Shown: positions 7,965 through 19,990 of the stretch, piece after piece | Numbering within the stretch: the first letter of the stretch is position 1 | Layout: each line of letters opens with the position of its first letter | Assembly (NCBI RefSeq): GCF_001641265.1 | Contig: NW_020167522.1 | Location: forward strand, 1-64,000 | Direction: 5' to 3' | DNA length: 64,000 nucleotides | DNA from: Pseudogymnoascus destructans | Lineage: Eukaryota; Ascomycota; Leotiomycetes; Thelebolales; Thelebolaceae | Program-made: the position numbers and the translations under genes | The notes under the pieces: generated by a model | What the model was told of the DNA's origin: nothing | Databases searched by the model: none | Seen by the model: only the letters and a program-made list of their open reading frames with translations

Positions 7965-10913
7965 TCACCAAATGCGCTTAGCAACCATTTCGTATCTCGT
8001 GACCTTGTCAAAATCCGTCTGCTGCTTCGCCTGTTCAGCCCATTTCTTTTCCCTCTCCTTCAGTTGTTTGGCGGCCTCCGGGTCATCCTCATATATGATA
8101 TTCCTCTTCTCCTCCCCCAACTCCACCATACCGAGTCCGCCCAACCGCTTTCCGTTCGTGTCCAGGCCCATATTCTCGCGTATACTCATGGACTCGTAGC
8201 GGCGGCGAGAATACTGGAGTAGAAGCATGCCGAGGACAAGCTTGCAGCTTAAAAGCGCGAGGAAGGCTCCGAGGAAGAAAGCCGCCATGGCTATAAATGA
8301 AATAATGTCATCAGAGTCGAAGAGCTGCCACGTTCGTTCCACAGATGCGCCCGTGACATATGTCGAGCGGCCTAGAGCTTTGCGAATAAGTATATCAAGA
8401 TGCTCCATTGCTGCTGTTGTTGCAGGTGAGGCAGTCGCCTCGGATTCAAGAGATATGGAGGTCGCGGTAGATGCTAGAGGCGGCGGGAAATGAGTGGCGA
8501 CGAACATGTGGTACGTTTGAACAGATGCGCGGATAAAGAGGCAAGACAGTGGGATAACTGGAAGGCCAAGCCGTTTCGTGAGGTTTTGGTTGACGAATGC
8601 GTTGGTATAGTAGTCCTTTGAGAGGATGTCAAGGAACTTCTTGTAGATAACAGGCTTGACATTGTTGAATTTTCCGACATAGCAGTGTTTGATCCAGTCG
8701 ACCAGAACCTCACTGCCGAGAACGAGAAGTAACGGCGAGAGGACCTCACCAGACCAACTCGGGATGATCTTAAAACTGTTTGGGATAATGGAACTGCGGA
8801 GGGGAATCGTGGCGTTTCGCAGAGTGTCGGCAGCTCCGCTGGCGGACTGTGGATTACTGAGGATGCTGAGCCCGCCAACCTCGACAATGTTTCGAAGTCC
8901 GATAATGATAAGCATCAGCCATAGCTGAAAGCGCTCTACAACGTCGGCACAAAAAAGCTGAAAGAGGTTTTGCTTCTCAACTCGCTTGAAGACTGTCCCT
9001 TTGATTTCCACAAATTGGTTGCTGAGAAGCAGTGTGAATAGAGAGTTGGAGTAGGAATTCACGGCCACGTTTAGGGTGATGACTTGGTAGAACAGTGCTG
9101 TGGCATGTATAACATTGTACACCAACGTCAAGACGAACATGCCCAGCGGCTGAAGAAGCTTGGATCGACCATCCAATCCCCGCTCCAATGTCTCATCACA
9201 TACCAGACATTCAAGGATATCTTGCCCAACGGTAGCGAGTAGTCGGTCGCCAACCTGCAGATATTTAGTTCAACCCACGACCATATGATTCGAATAGCTT
9301 ACCTCCAAAACGTTGTATATAACATACAATTTCATAGCTGCCTGCCCTCTGATGCTATGATACATGCGGCTAGCATCTAGTTGCATCAAAATGATACAGC
9401 TAAAGATAATAACCAGGCCTTGAAGAATATCCGCCTTATGATATGGCGATAATGTCGATGGAACAGATCTGGTTCTTTTGTGCCTTCGGCCCCATTCAAG
9501 CTTCGTCCTTCTCTCTCCAGAGCGACGGCCTTCCGTCTCCATGCCACTGGCGCCGCTATTATCAGAAAACCTCCCACTTTCACGAGGCCTTGGCGACAAT
9601 ACCTGTGACTGAACGCCGTCCTGACCGCTCTGAACCGGAGGCGGGTGAGGGATATCAGCGCTGGAGCTGTAGCCTCTGCGGCGATGCCATAGCCGCGGTG
9701 ATCCATGATAAATAAACAGCACCACGAAGCGCACCTCTGCCGCCAGCGATTTGGCCCACCAAGATACCAAAATACCGATAGCTTTTATAAAACGTAGAGG
9801 AAGAATTGTGAAGGTATACAGCCAAGCATCAAGACATGCCAAGGTTCCAAATAGAAGGGCAGGTTCTAAATACAAAGGTACCAGTAGAAAGTTCAAGAGC
9901 CGTTCAAACTTAACCTTTGCTGACTCGTAGGGGTATTCCTGGCCACGAGACCGATGTATATATAACGGCGATGGCCGCGATGACGCTAGTTCCAATTCAA
10001 GGTATGTACTCAACAGTGGAGGAAGAGGGATCTCTTCGCTGGTCTGTGGTAGCGCGGGCTCGGAGGGTAACGATGTTACTCGTGAGCGTCCATTGCTAGC
10101 CGACAACTTGACAGAGGTATTTGGATCAAACCCATCGGATCCCCGCATTGAAGGGGGTTGTCTTCGCACCGGTGACATATTCCTCGAGCTTCTTTCTTGC
10201 CAGTTTTCACGGCGGCCAACCTGCGGACTAGAAATCACGCGGGAATTTGTGCCAGGGCGTTGGCTCCCAGACGAGAATCCCGATGTGCGAGCAGGTGGCG
10301 ATCGGATTTGTTTTGACTCGAAATCTTCGAATGTGGGTGGATTCTGGAGGGTCGTCCCTCTCTTTCTAGAATCCGGTTGCATAGAGGCTGGTAAAGGAAG
10401 CGAGTCAGGCTGAGATATCAAGCTCTCAATTTCGGAGGATGACAGTTTGCGGACTCCCTCATTAGGCACATCGTTGGCCGTGGAGGCTTCTCTTTGTTTC
10501 TTGACCGTTTCGCCCTGGGCTTTGGACAGTTTTGAACTCCGCGATGCCCCAGCATCTGCAACTGGTGGGATAGGAGCTTTTAAATAAGAATCATCCTTCC
10601 ATACATTATGTAGAGCGGGCGTCGGTAAGCGGCCGACGATATTGTTGCTTCGCTCTTTGCCGAAATCTCCATCGAATTCGGTCTCCGGTGTCTCTGGCGA
10701 AATGAGGTACGGCGACGTGCTTCTTGGTGACGGAGAAGGTGACGGCGAAGGAAGCTGGTGACCATCTAGAGCTTGGTCGCGCTGTTGGGGATTCGATGTG
10801 AGGTATTCCCCTCTTAAGTCGTTATTTCGAGCGGTGGTTTCGGCATGATTCATCGATTCCATCAACCGGCTTAATTCTTCCCCGCAGTCTGTGGCTGGGA
10901 TATTAACAGGCAT
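7965..10913 (-). CDS. TAPT1/EMP65-family ER membrane protein
   Basis: Two exons, 10913-9303 and 9254-7965, are joined across a 48-nt intron to give 966 residues. The first third is low-complexity and Ser/Pro-rich. The conserved TAPT1 (DUF747) region begins near LPPLLSTYLELELASS. It includes YESAKVKFERLLNFLLVPLY, several hydrophobic segments, HKADILQGLVIIFSCIIL, and the signature VGQDILECLVCDETLERGLD across the splice. YNVIHATALFYQVITLNVAV then leads into further membrane spans. Yeast Emp65 acts with Slp1 in the ER to protect soluble proteins from degradation, and the animal homologue is TAPT1. The C-terminus is soluble and charged. The family call rests on the conserved segments; the precise role is inferred from yeast. 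Confidence 0.9.
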
Positions 10914-11353
10914 GGCGCTCTATAAGCGATAAACAATAGGTGGCCACATCTATGGCCCTTAAGCAAGGGATATAATGATACAGGCGTGTTGCGTTGAACG
11001 TAGGTCGTGGACGAGGCTGAGTGATGTTGATGATGAAATGTGGTGTCTGGTGGCACCTCCACTTTGTAGACGGTAGCCTCGCCTCGCTCGGCCCCCCAAT
11101 ATTAAAGCTAGAACGGCGCAACGAAGGTAACAAAACTATAAAATATTATGAGAGGTGCTATCCATTATTGAGAACTTATATTTAAATTCAGCAAGCCAGA
11201 ATCAAGTGACTCTCTTTTTAAAGAGTGATCCGGCTAGATTTATTTAATTCATTATTCCTATCATATCTGTCTATGAAGAGGATATACGTGACAGGCATTT
11301 GGCTTGTCTCACCGCGAACAGTTCCCATATTCATATTCATTCATCCCTTCCTC
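10914..11353. other. Intergenic spacer between TAPT1-like gene and DIM-2
   Basis: This holds the upstream region of the TAPT1-like gene and the 3' flank of the DIM-2 gene. Both genes read leftward. No additional gene or repeat is seen. Confidence 0.6.
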
Positions 11354-14300
11354 TTATTCGCTGTCTGAAATGATAATCGGCTCCTTGTATGCCCAGCCGT
11401 CATCCGGTTTGATATCTTTCATTTCAACATCATCATCGAACCTCTCAAACTCATCACCATCGACAGGATCTACAGTTGGGAACATTTCTTCGCCATTTGG
11501 TGCTTTATCGGACTCCCATTGGGCGTAGAGAGCATTAAAAAGCTCTTTTCCAAGAGCCCTTCCGTGTTGCAGAGAGACAGCATTGCCGATCTGCTTGTAC
11601 ATGGCACTTGGAGACTGGGCGTTGGGATCCCAAGTAAACGTGTCTAAAAACCCTTGGGCCCTGGCAAACTCTCTGACCGTAAGAATTCGGCGTTGGGTTG
11701 GATGCAAGATCTGCAATAATTATATTAGTCCGCTGAAAGTACGGGATCAACAAGTGAAGAATTGCATTTACCTTGCCATTCTCGCCGCCTGGGTCAACGT
11801 TTGTCAAGCAAGTCTGAAATTGCTCTTTAAAGTCCAACCGATGGTAACGATTCGGATAGAAGTTACTCTTTGAAGCTCTTTGATTGCGCAAGCATGCCAT
11901 ATCGTGCTCGAGGGGCAAATCGTTATGGTTTGCTTGTGGTCTCATTGGAATGCGGGCAAGCCGCAGCATTGTCTGAGAGCCCCATTGGCGAGTAACATGG
12001 TTCTTGACAATATTCCCCTTGACATAACGGCGTACTTCTCGTTGAAATTCTGTAATCGGTCCATAGGCATACAAAGAACAGTTGTCCCCAACTGGCGCCT
12101 TCCCACCCAAAGGCACATCAACTGTTGGTATCCCTAATTCCCGTTGGCGTCGAGCTTGACGGTCTTCTCCGGGCACCTTAATTCTCCAATCAAACGCTGG
12201 CAAGTCGGAAATTGCATCTCCAACTGTGACTGGATTATGAGGTGCAGTACTTCCCATGGTGAACGTGTTAGTTGGAGCTGAGAGACCTTTGCAGACATGG
12301 GTTGGCTGCGGATATAAGGGCAATTTACGGCCCAATAGGGCTCCCCAAAAAAATACTCGTCGCCGGGATTGGGGCGCGCCATGTTCTGCGGCCTGCAGCA
12401 TATGAAACTGCGCTGAGTAACCCAGAGATGTAAGTGCTCGGAGAATGAACTTCACACTACCTTGTTGAATACCTCCCTGGACACCGGGGCCGGACTTTTT
12501 CTGGGTACTGCCCAGTCGATGTTGTAGTAGGCCACGAACATTCTCCAGCAGAAAGTATTTCGGTCGATAGTGGTCCACAAAGGACAAGAATGTCGTCAGT
12601 AATGAATTCTTGATCGAGTTGGCCTTGGGGCATCGGTTGCACCCTGAGAAATCCTGGCAAGGTGGACCACCGTACAAGAAGTCACTGGGAAATGTTAGAA
12701 ACATCTCCTCTAGCAATAATACATATCGACCTTTTCTAAGTTACTGGTGACTCACATATCGCCACGTTTGGGCATAGGTGGCATCGGCTTTCCTTGGAGG
12801 TCTTTCATGACGCCAGTTGCTGTTCCTCGTTCTTCCTGGATAGCTCTCTGTAGCAAGGTGTTCGCATTCTCATTGTATACTTTCATATGTGGAAAGTTTC
12901 TCTTGAGAGTTCGACTGGCATCAATATCCCATTCAATTCCATAAAGCGTCTCCACAGCACCACCTTCATGCAGCCCAGAAGAGAGGCCGCCACAACCGGC
13001 AAACACATCCATCGCTCGGAGCTTGAGACCAGCTTTTGAGAACGTCTCATGTCGCTTCTCCTCCATTCCAACCATTTCGTTTCCGTCGACGGAATCATGG
13101 AAATCCTCGGTATTAAGCGGCTCAAGATCTTCGAGATCAAATGTTCTTCTTGTCGCTGTTCCATCGGAACAATCGGGCTCTCTGCCACTCACATAGAATG
13201 TATCTTCCAGGTCCTTATATTTTGCGAGATTGTTGATTCTGCCTGGATGCACTACTTGGCACTTTCCAAGCAGCTTATCGTCTACATCGATCGTTTTCCT
13301 CCTATTAGTTAGATACAGTCTGCGACTGTCCCGAATGGCATGTTTTTCGCCACTCTTGAATTCAGTTCGATAGTCGCTGTTGAAGTCATCATACCTTCTG
13401 AGTATCTGTACGGTTACATGAATACCTTGTACTGAGTCTCGAAGTTTAGAAGGATCTTTCACAGCCCAATTAAATCCCCCTGTGCATTTGATATGAATGA
13501 TTTGACCGATCGTATGGGGCTCATCGGACGCCCTTGGGAGCATATAGACACAATCATTGAGCTTGTATTTAATACCGTCGTGTGAGAAGCTGGTTGCCGA
13601 GCGGTCTTCGTTGATTGTGCCTGTTACCCTCGTAGAGAGTTCATGTTGTATCTCTTCGCGTCTGGCGCAGCAGAAGCACTGTTGAGAGTTCTCTGTGCCT
13701 CCAAACTTGATGTTTTCTTCGTGGAAGCTGGCATCTTCAAATCTTACGGGCGTGGTTTCCTCATCATCATAGAAGAATCGATAGAAATAGCAGTTTGGCT
13801 TCTTAAAACGGTCGCTTTCTTCTGAAGGGCCAATTTGAGTGCATCTCTCCACATTTACCTTGCCAACAATTGTGCTCTGTAAGGTTATCAGTGGGATCCA
13901 TAGACACGTGCCCTCTGAAAAACTCACCATCTCAATATCATCGCAGCGGTCGAGTAGAAATAGCTCTTTTGGGCCGGCAGTTTCATCAAGAAATGTGTCA
14001 CCTCCGTGAGAAAACCATCGGACATGAGCCATGGGGTCCCCCCTCTTATTGGCGAATATGTTGACAATCCTTGCAAACCAGACTCTTGCAGCTGTCTCTT
14101 TAATATTCTGTTTCAGTCTGCCGTTGGCAGTGAGGTGATCCCGATCGTCAATTCCTGCACTGCTTGAGACTTAGCAACCGCTTCGACCTGCCGAGAGGAA
14201 GTATATCTTACCGCACCGTAATACAATCCCCAGGAAGGAATCGATCTTTGTCAATGAAAGCAGCTCCGTAAAACTTCTTCGATTGTTTCTTGTCCACCAA

Positions 14301-15340
14301 CTTAACTGGGGGTATCAGCTCGACTTTGTCAGTATAATCCCTCCCGGTCCAGCCCTGTTCCCGTAGCTTGTCTCTATTGACGGTCATATCAATAAGACCA
14401 CCCAACTTGCCTTTCTGAACGTAGGATTCCACGAGACCTCCTTTCTGATTCAGGGCATCATCTCCATTGCAAACCAGTAGCGTCTTCACATATAATCCGC
14501 CAACCAATCTTCCGATCCATCTGGTCACGGTTGTATGCTCGGTGGCTTTGTCTACTCCTGAAGTACGCTGGCGAGGTGCACGAACCCTTGACACTCTTGG
14601 CATTCGAACACGAACGAATGGTTCATCATCATCCTCTAAAGAACTGTTCTCTGAAGAATTTTCATCAAGTATAGCAGACTTTCCCTCCCCTCCGTAGTGC
14701 TCGCCATGTGAGCTGTCATCGTCGATGACTATCGGGCTTCGAACACGTGGGAGTTCTCCATTCAGATTTTCCGTGCTCTCATTATATCCAACGGTTGCAC
14801 TACTTGCACTTGGAGCTAAACCGGGGTCGGAATCGAGCGTTGGTGTTGGCAAACGGTTTCGCGAAGGACTCAGGTCATAGCCATTTTTCAGTTCGTATAT
14901 TTTTCGGAGTGTAACCCTCTCATTCCAGCCAGAATCTTTGAGGATGTTGACCAGCTCATCTGCTATTGATCAGTCACTTATATCATAGACTTTGGGAGTG
15001 CCCACATACCAGGCTTTAAGTTTGGATGAATGCTGAAAAACAGCTGAAAACGCTCTCGAATGCCGTCGTCGGTAACTGTCTCCATCCCATCATCGATGGC
15101 ATCTTCCATCCCATCATCGGCAACATTTTCCATACAATCATCAGTGGCATCTCCCATGCCATCATCAGAGACAGCTTCCATGCCATCATCAAAGACAGCT
15201 TCCACGCTATCATCGGCGGCAATCTGCATGCCATCACAGGTGATATACCCCATGGATTTTATGATACAACTTCTCTTATCAAGGACAGCCTCTTCAAAGT
15301 CACTCATAGACTCCGCATCTTCCTCGGTGGCAGATTCCAT
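11354..15340 (-). CDS. dim-2: DIM-2-type DNA (cytosine-5) methyltransferase
   Basis: I build six exons: 15340-15010, 14962-14212, 14159-13928, 13876-12756, 12684-11772 and 11710-11354. All phases close, giving 1234 residues. The intron at 13927-13877 is in frame (51 nt) and easily missed. Order: an acidic repeat region (about residues 35-95), a linker, a BAH-like domain (about 510-640), then the catalytic domain. Motif I is VFAGCGGLSSGL (about residue 730). Motif IV is DFLYGGPPCQDFSG, with the catalytic Cys, formed across the exon 4/5 junction. Motif VI is ENVRGLL, motif VIII QSRRRVFFWG and motif X QIGNAVS. In Neurospora DIM-2 carries out all known DNA methylation, directed by HP1 bound to H3K9me3 on RIP-mutated repeats. 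BAH plus this motif order fits DIM-2 rather than RID. All catalytic motifs look intact. Confidence 0.93.
15045..15240 (-). repeat. 24-bp minisatellite coding an eight-residue acidic repeat
   Basis: About eight degenerate 24-bp units, with CCATCATC recurring on the + strand, encode copies of a DDGMEAVS-like octapeptide near the DIM-2 N-terminus. The period keeps the frame. Confidence 0.8.
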
Positions 15341-15965
15341 ATGTTTTTATGGGGGAGTCTGCTTCACTCTGTCGGGTTTGTCGCTAATCCCAGGGGGCTA
15401 TTGGTCAACACAAAGTTGAATTGTTCGTTATAGAGACCGTGTGTGTGCGCATCCAAAGAGCGAAATCCGAAATCCGAAAGTCAAAATCCCGCTATCGAAA
15501 GGGGGTAGGGTGAAGTTATCCGAAAAGATCCAGCTCTAACAAAGACAGCTGCAGGCCAACAAAACCATAGCAAATATCTAGAACTGCTGCGCAACTATCC
15601 GAATTGAATTTGCCTTTTATCAGTATAAAGCGGCCAAACATCGGAGGTAATGTGAGATAAACGTGGATTAAAGGGGATATCAACAAGGGGAGGCTCCAAG
15701 CCAGCCTCGGTCCTGAGTGAATTTAGATGCTGGCAACACCGCGTGGGGGGAGGATTAAAAACTAAGCACAATCTTCTCCTCCACATACCGTCACAAGATT
15801 CACTTACAAAATTGATTCCAACAAGGAAGGCGGTCTTCCGACGAGACGAAACAAAAAAGAAATCAAATTTTCAGGAATAGACAGGTAAATTGTAGAGAAT
15901 TGTTATTATCTTTATTCATGTTCCATGTAAGAATGTCAAAGGCCATTCTGGGGTTACGAGCTGGA
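15341..15965. other. Spacer between DIM-2 and MED7 genes
   Basis: The upstream region of DIM-2 and the 3' flank of MED7. No credible open frame or RNA gene was seen. Confidence 0.6.
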
Positions 15966-16804
15966 TTATGAGGATATTACAGGCTCAACTAAGCCATACT
16001 CGCGGTGTAGTTCATCCCATACATCCTTCGCACCATCATATTCTTCAAGATCCTTCTTGGTATCTTTATACTCCTCGGCTTCTTCAGGTGCAATGTTCAC
16101 TTGACCCAAGCCCGCCAGGATCCCTTCCACCTTGGTTTTCATACTCTCAATGCCGTTGGTTTCTGCCTTTGACCTCGCTAATTGAGCTTCCATCATTAGT
16201 ATCAGACTCTCTCGCGCCTGGTGAGGCCTATATTCGTTCAATAAATGGTGGAAGTTTATGAATAGTGTTCGTAAATCTTGAATCTTCTCGGCATATTGTT
16301 CAGGGTTGACGCTCATGATGCCCATGAGTTCAAGAAAGTTCAATAGCAAAGATTTGGCAATTCGCTTCAAGATCAACGTGCGATCTGAATGTGATTGTTT
16401 ATCTGGTCCTGCACTGGAGCCTGATGGTGTGGCAGGAGGAGAGTAGAGTTGTTCGATTCCTTGCTCGGTAAGGGACGGCAGGATATCGTTCAGCTGGTAG
16501 AGTATTAGTTTAACAATCCGTATATCATCAAGCAGCAAGCTAGGCATAGGAAACCACATACATTGTAGATGTCTCCAAAGCTCCTGTACGTTCCTTCGGC
16601 AGGAGGCTCTGGCGGCTGAAGGTATTGGAGATCGCCTTGCAACTCAGGTTCTTTGGGTGAATCATCCTTTTGGCTTGAGTCGGACTCTCTTCCAGCGCGT
16701 AATACGGATACACGGGCGAGATTTTCTTCGGTGAAGTGCTGGTAAAACGGAGGTGGGCTTGGAAAGGCCAATGCCTGGACATTCCCTTGTTGTTGGTCTG
16801 CCAT
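15966..16804 (-). CDS. MED7: Mediator complex subunit 7
   Basis: Two exons, 16804-16562 and 16493-15966, with a 68-nt intron, give 256 residues, close to the family norm. The N-terminus has the MED7 hallmark AFPSPPPFYQHFT followed by LQYLQPPEPP. The C-terminal half carries LLLNFLELMGIMSVNPEQY and LRTLFINFHHLLNEYRPHQARESL, the helical region that pairs with MED21. MED7 is part of the Mediator middle module, which links activators to RNA polymerase II. It is divergently arranged with the PAP2 phosphatase, 406 bp between the two start codons. Confidence 0.95.
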
Positions 16805-17210
16805 TGAGGCAGAACTTGCGGCACAGCCGCTCAGAACCAGGCAAGGTTGTTAATCGAGTTATCCAGCATTTATTTCACCGCGTCATGGTGTATCGTTGGA
16901 GCGTTATGCCATAACTCCTGTGGTTGAAGAGTTACGACGCGGTACTTGAGGTGGTGAGGAGGGGCACATACGCGGGATCGGCAGGGAAGGTCAATTTAAA
17001 GCTTGGGGTGGAGCAACGCGGCTTTGGTGACAGGGATCGCAGTTCGACCCTGTGGGAACCACCGCCAGAACGACACACGACAACGTTCGTCAGCAGAGAG
17101 TCCAACGCCAAACCTCATCGATAAATGCCACCGCGTCACGGTATAAGAGCATAATAACGTCTCATCGGCACCTAAAACCTGTACCAGCTACTTGGATGCT
17201 ATAAGCGACA
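16805..17210. promoter_or_regulatory. Shared divergent promoter region, MED7/PAP2
   Basis: 406 bp between two start codons in opposite directions. No gene is visible inside and no specific binding site is claimed. Confidence 0.5.
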
Positions 17211-18420
17211 ATGGTACAATCGAAGGGGAAGGATCGGGCTACCAATGGTCTTACCAGCCAACCAGGCGTGGTCGGGGCGGTTGCCAGATTTTGGCAAAAG
17301 ACATATGCCCCGGATTATGTTGGCCTGGCAGTCCTTATAGCTGCTTATATTGTGGTATGAACCCGGCCGTGACTCTAAATGGCCTTTGCTGACATGTTGC
17401 GTGTGGATGAAGCTCGAGTTCAACACCACGCCATTCCATAGATTATTCGAACTGGGCAACATTGACCTTGCCTACCCTCATGCGGAACATGAGAGGGTTC
17501 CCGTCTGTGAGTCTCAGTCTTTAGATTACTCGAATTCTATACCCGTACTGCCCAAAGGTGTTCGTAGGGCGTGTGCGAAGCAACGAGCAAGATGTCAGCA
17601 GTTATCCATTTATACGGAGAATCTGAAACTTTCAGAGGCTATTTCAGCACTGCCCCTATGAATACTTCCGAGCCACGCAGGCGCCTTTTAGAGCACTGGC
17701 TGACTATAGTTAGCAATGATGTTCCTCTACGGCGGCGGTGTCCCCCTCATAGCAATGGCTCTCTGGCTCGCCATCTCCCGCGCCGGCTTCCACAAGTCCC
17801 ACGTTACCATACTCTCGTTCTTCATCGGCATGCTGTTAACGGCTGTCATTACCGACCTTATCAAAAATGCTGTCGGCAGGCCAAGACCTGATCTCATTTC
17901 CCGCTGCAAAGCGAAGGCGGGCACACCTCTTCATACACTCGTCTCATGGGAAGTTTGTACAGAGAATGACCACCACCGTCTCCATGATGGATGGCGCTCT
18001 TTCCCTAGCGGACACTCCAGCTTCTCATTCTCTGGCTTGGGTTTCCTGGCGTTGTTCCTCTCCGGCCAGATGCACGTTTTCCGCCGCGAAGGCGACTTGG
18101 CAAGGGGTCTATTGGCATTAGCGCCGCTGATACTCGCAGGCTGGGTTGCAATTTCGCGATGCGAGGACTACCGGCACGACGTGTATGATGTTACTATTGG
18201 CAGTGTTTTGGGGATGATTGTTGCTCATTGGAGCTACCGACGGTTCTATCCGCGTCTGAGGAACGTGAATTGCGATTCTCCGTATGCATCGCGGACATCA
18301 GTGACCTCTGGGGGCGGGTTTGCGAAGGTCGGAAACGATGAGGAGGCGGCAGTTATGCATGAAGGGACCGGGCCGAGTGCCTTCAATCTCGGTGAGATTG
18401 ATAGCGGAGACTCGGACTGA
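17211..18420 (+). CDS. PAP2-family lipid phosphate phosphatase (DPP1/LPP-like)
   Basis: Three exons, 17211-17354, 17413-17506 and 17714-18420, give 314 residues. The start is the ATG opening MVQSKGKDRATNG. The second intron is long for this window (207 nt). The three PAP2 motifs are all present: KNAVGRPRPD, FPSGHSSFSFSG and SRCEDYRHDVYDV, with the catalytic His residues in the second and third. Six hydrophobic segments fit an integral membrane enzyme. AEHERVPV just before the second intron matches the Dpp1 group. The likely reaction is dephosphorylation of diacylglycerol pyrophosphate or phosphatidate at the vacuole/ER membrane; substrate preference cannot be read from sequence. The C-terminal 60 residues are polar. 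Confidence 0.92.
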
Positions 18421-18712
18421 AAGGCCGATTCCTCATGGGTTTATGGGCTGATCGAATGAGCTCATCTATTTCGATTTTGCACTTGAGTGAAAAGAGCGGA
18501 TCATGTATGAATACACTGCGGGGAACTTTAGGGCTATTATGAAGACGGGTGTATACATCTACGGATTATAAGCCACACGGGATGTTTATAAATGGACATA
18601 GCATTAGCGCAAATGATGATACGGAGGAAGCATTGAATTGTTCAAAGTTCTTGTCATTTCTCTCGCTCTAGCATAAAAGTACAATAGCCGCTCAGCCAAC
18701 TTTCGTGATATT

Positions 18713-19641
18713 CTAGGTGACAACTCTATCGCCGTCGCTGGTATCTTCCTTCGCCAAGTCGTTCTCCTTCAGTAGCGTTTCGATCTCCTCCGCGCTCCAT
18801 AAATGATGGTATATCTTGCCCTCCTTCGTCTTGCCAACAGTTGCGAACTCGACTGTAAAATATGTTAATTCACTTCATCAGTAATCAAAGCGCGCAAAGG
18901 AGACTTACTCTTCTCGCTGCTAAGCTTTGTCGCATCCATCGTCTTGCTAAGCACTTTCACGGCCATCACGCACGCCTCCTTCAGGTTGCAATCCTCCTTG
19001 TAATCCTGCTTCAGCAAGCTTTGGGCGCTTGCGTTATTTGCTCCCACACTTGTTGCCTTCCACCCGCCGTAGTTGCCACTGGGGTTGCTCTGGTACAGCT
19101 GGAACTGCCTTTGGGGGTCGTAACCTGCGTAAATAAACGAAACACCGAATGGGCGCAGACCACCGTGCTGCGTGTAGCCTTGCTTGAGATCGCATAACCT
19201 CCTCACAAGCTGTTCGCATGGGATGTCTTCGTTGTAGGTAAGGAGGTAGCGTTGGGCGGCTTGACGGGCGTAGTTGATGAGGATGTTCGCGTCGGAGACC
19301 ATGCCTGCTACTGCGCAGATCATGTTGCTATAGAGAGTTTAGAATCCATCCTGCTCAACAGAGTATCTGACCACGTACTCGTTCAAGATGTAGAGCTTCT
19401 CAGCTGACGTATCTTGCTCCAGAAGCTTGCTGGTAACCTTCCTCTCAGCCGCCAAAACGATTCCATCGGTTGCTAATATCCCAATCGCCGTTCCCGCGTG
19501 TGAAATAGCCTCGAGCGCATATTCGACCTGGTACAGACGCCCTTCGGGCGAGAAGATCGTCGTCTACATCACATTAGATTCAGCCTTCCAAACACGACTA
19601 CCTTGACGCATGCTTACTCGGGAATCGTATCTTCTCGACAT
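18713..19641 (-). CDS. PRE9: 20S proteasome subunit alpha 3 (Pre9/PSMA4 type)
   Basis: Four exons, 19641-19618, 19563-19379, 19327-18909 and 18852-18713, give 255 residues. The first exon codes only MSRRYDSR. The alpha-subunit signature follows (TTIFSPEGRLYQVEYALEAI), then KLYILNDNMICAVAGMVSDA across the second junction. The segment RPFGVSFIYAGYDP and the lysine-rich, acidic C-terminus match the alpha3 subunit. It forms part of the outer ring of the 20S core particle and lacks catalytic residues, as alpha subunits do. In yeast this is the only non-essential 20S subunit. The start codon is 349 bp from the divergent WW/FF gene. Confidence 0.94.
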
Positions 19642-19990
19642 GTTTGGTAATTATTCGAAAGTTCACTGAAATTGAAGACGGGTATCAAGACCGGGGAAGT
19701 GAAAGTTCAGCAGAAGGTTTGGTGGTAGGGAGATAGAGAGTTGATGTGTTGGTTGTGAGGACGTCTGACCCAAGCCAAGCTTGGGGGAGCTTCAGGCAAG
19801 CAGGTCCACGCGTGTTTAGCGCTAAATTATTCTTGCCTTGGCGCCTCACATCATATCTTTTGGCCAGACCAATAAAGCATGACGAACGAACTGGACCATA
19901 TTCCTTCCCAGAACTCTTTTTAATGATTGTCTGATTGATAAACTGCTGCGGTAACGGCAGTCAAAATATAAAATGCTAAAATCAACGCAC

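Noticed and set aside
11354..15340. RID-type (RIP-defective) methyltransferase
   Set aside because: A BAH-like region, the large N-terminal part and the PPCQDFSG context fit DIM-2 better; RID proteins have a different arrangement.
15026..15433. + strand repeat-rich frame over the DIM-2 N-terminus
   Set aside because: It arises from the 24-bp minisatellite read in antisense; DIM-2 exon 1 splices cleanly on the minus strand.
16924..17124. Possible tRNA from GTTCGACCC near 17040
   Set aside because: No A box or paired acceptor stem could be found around it.
17571..17891. + strand frame across PAP2 intron 2
   Set aside because: It runs out of frame with the PAP2 motifs and is a shadow of exon 3.
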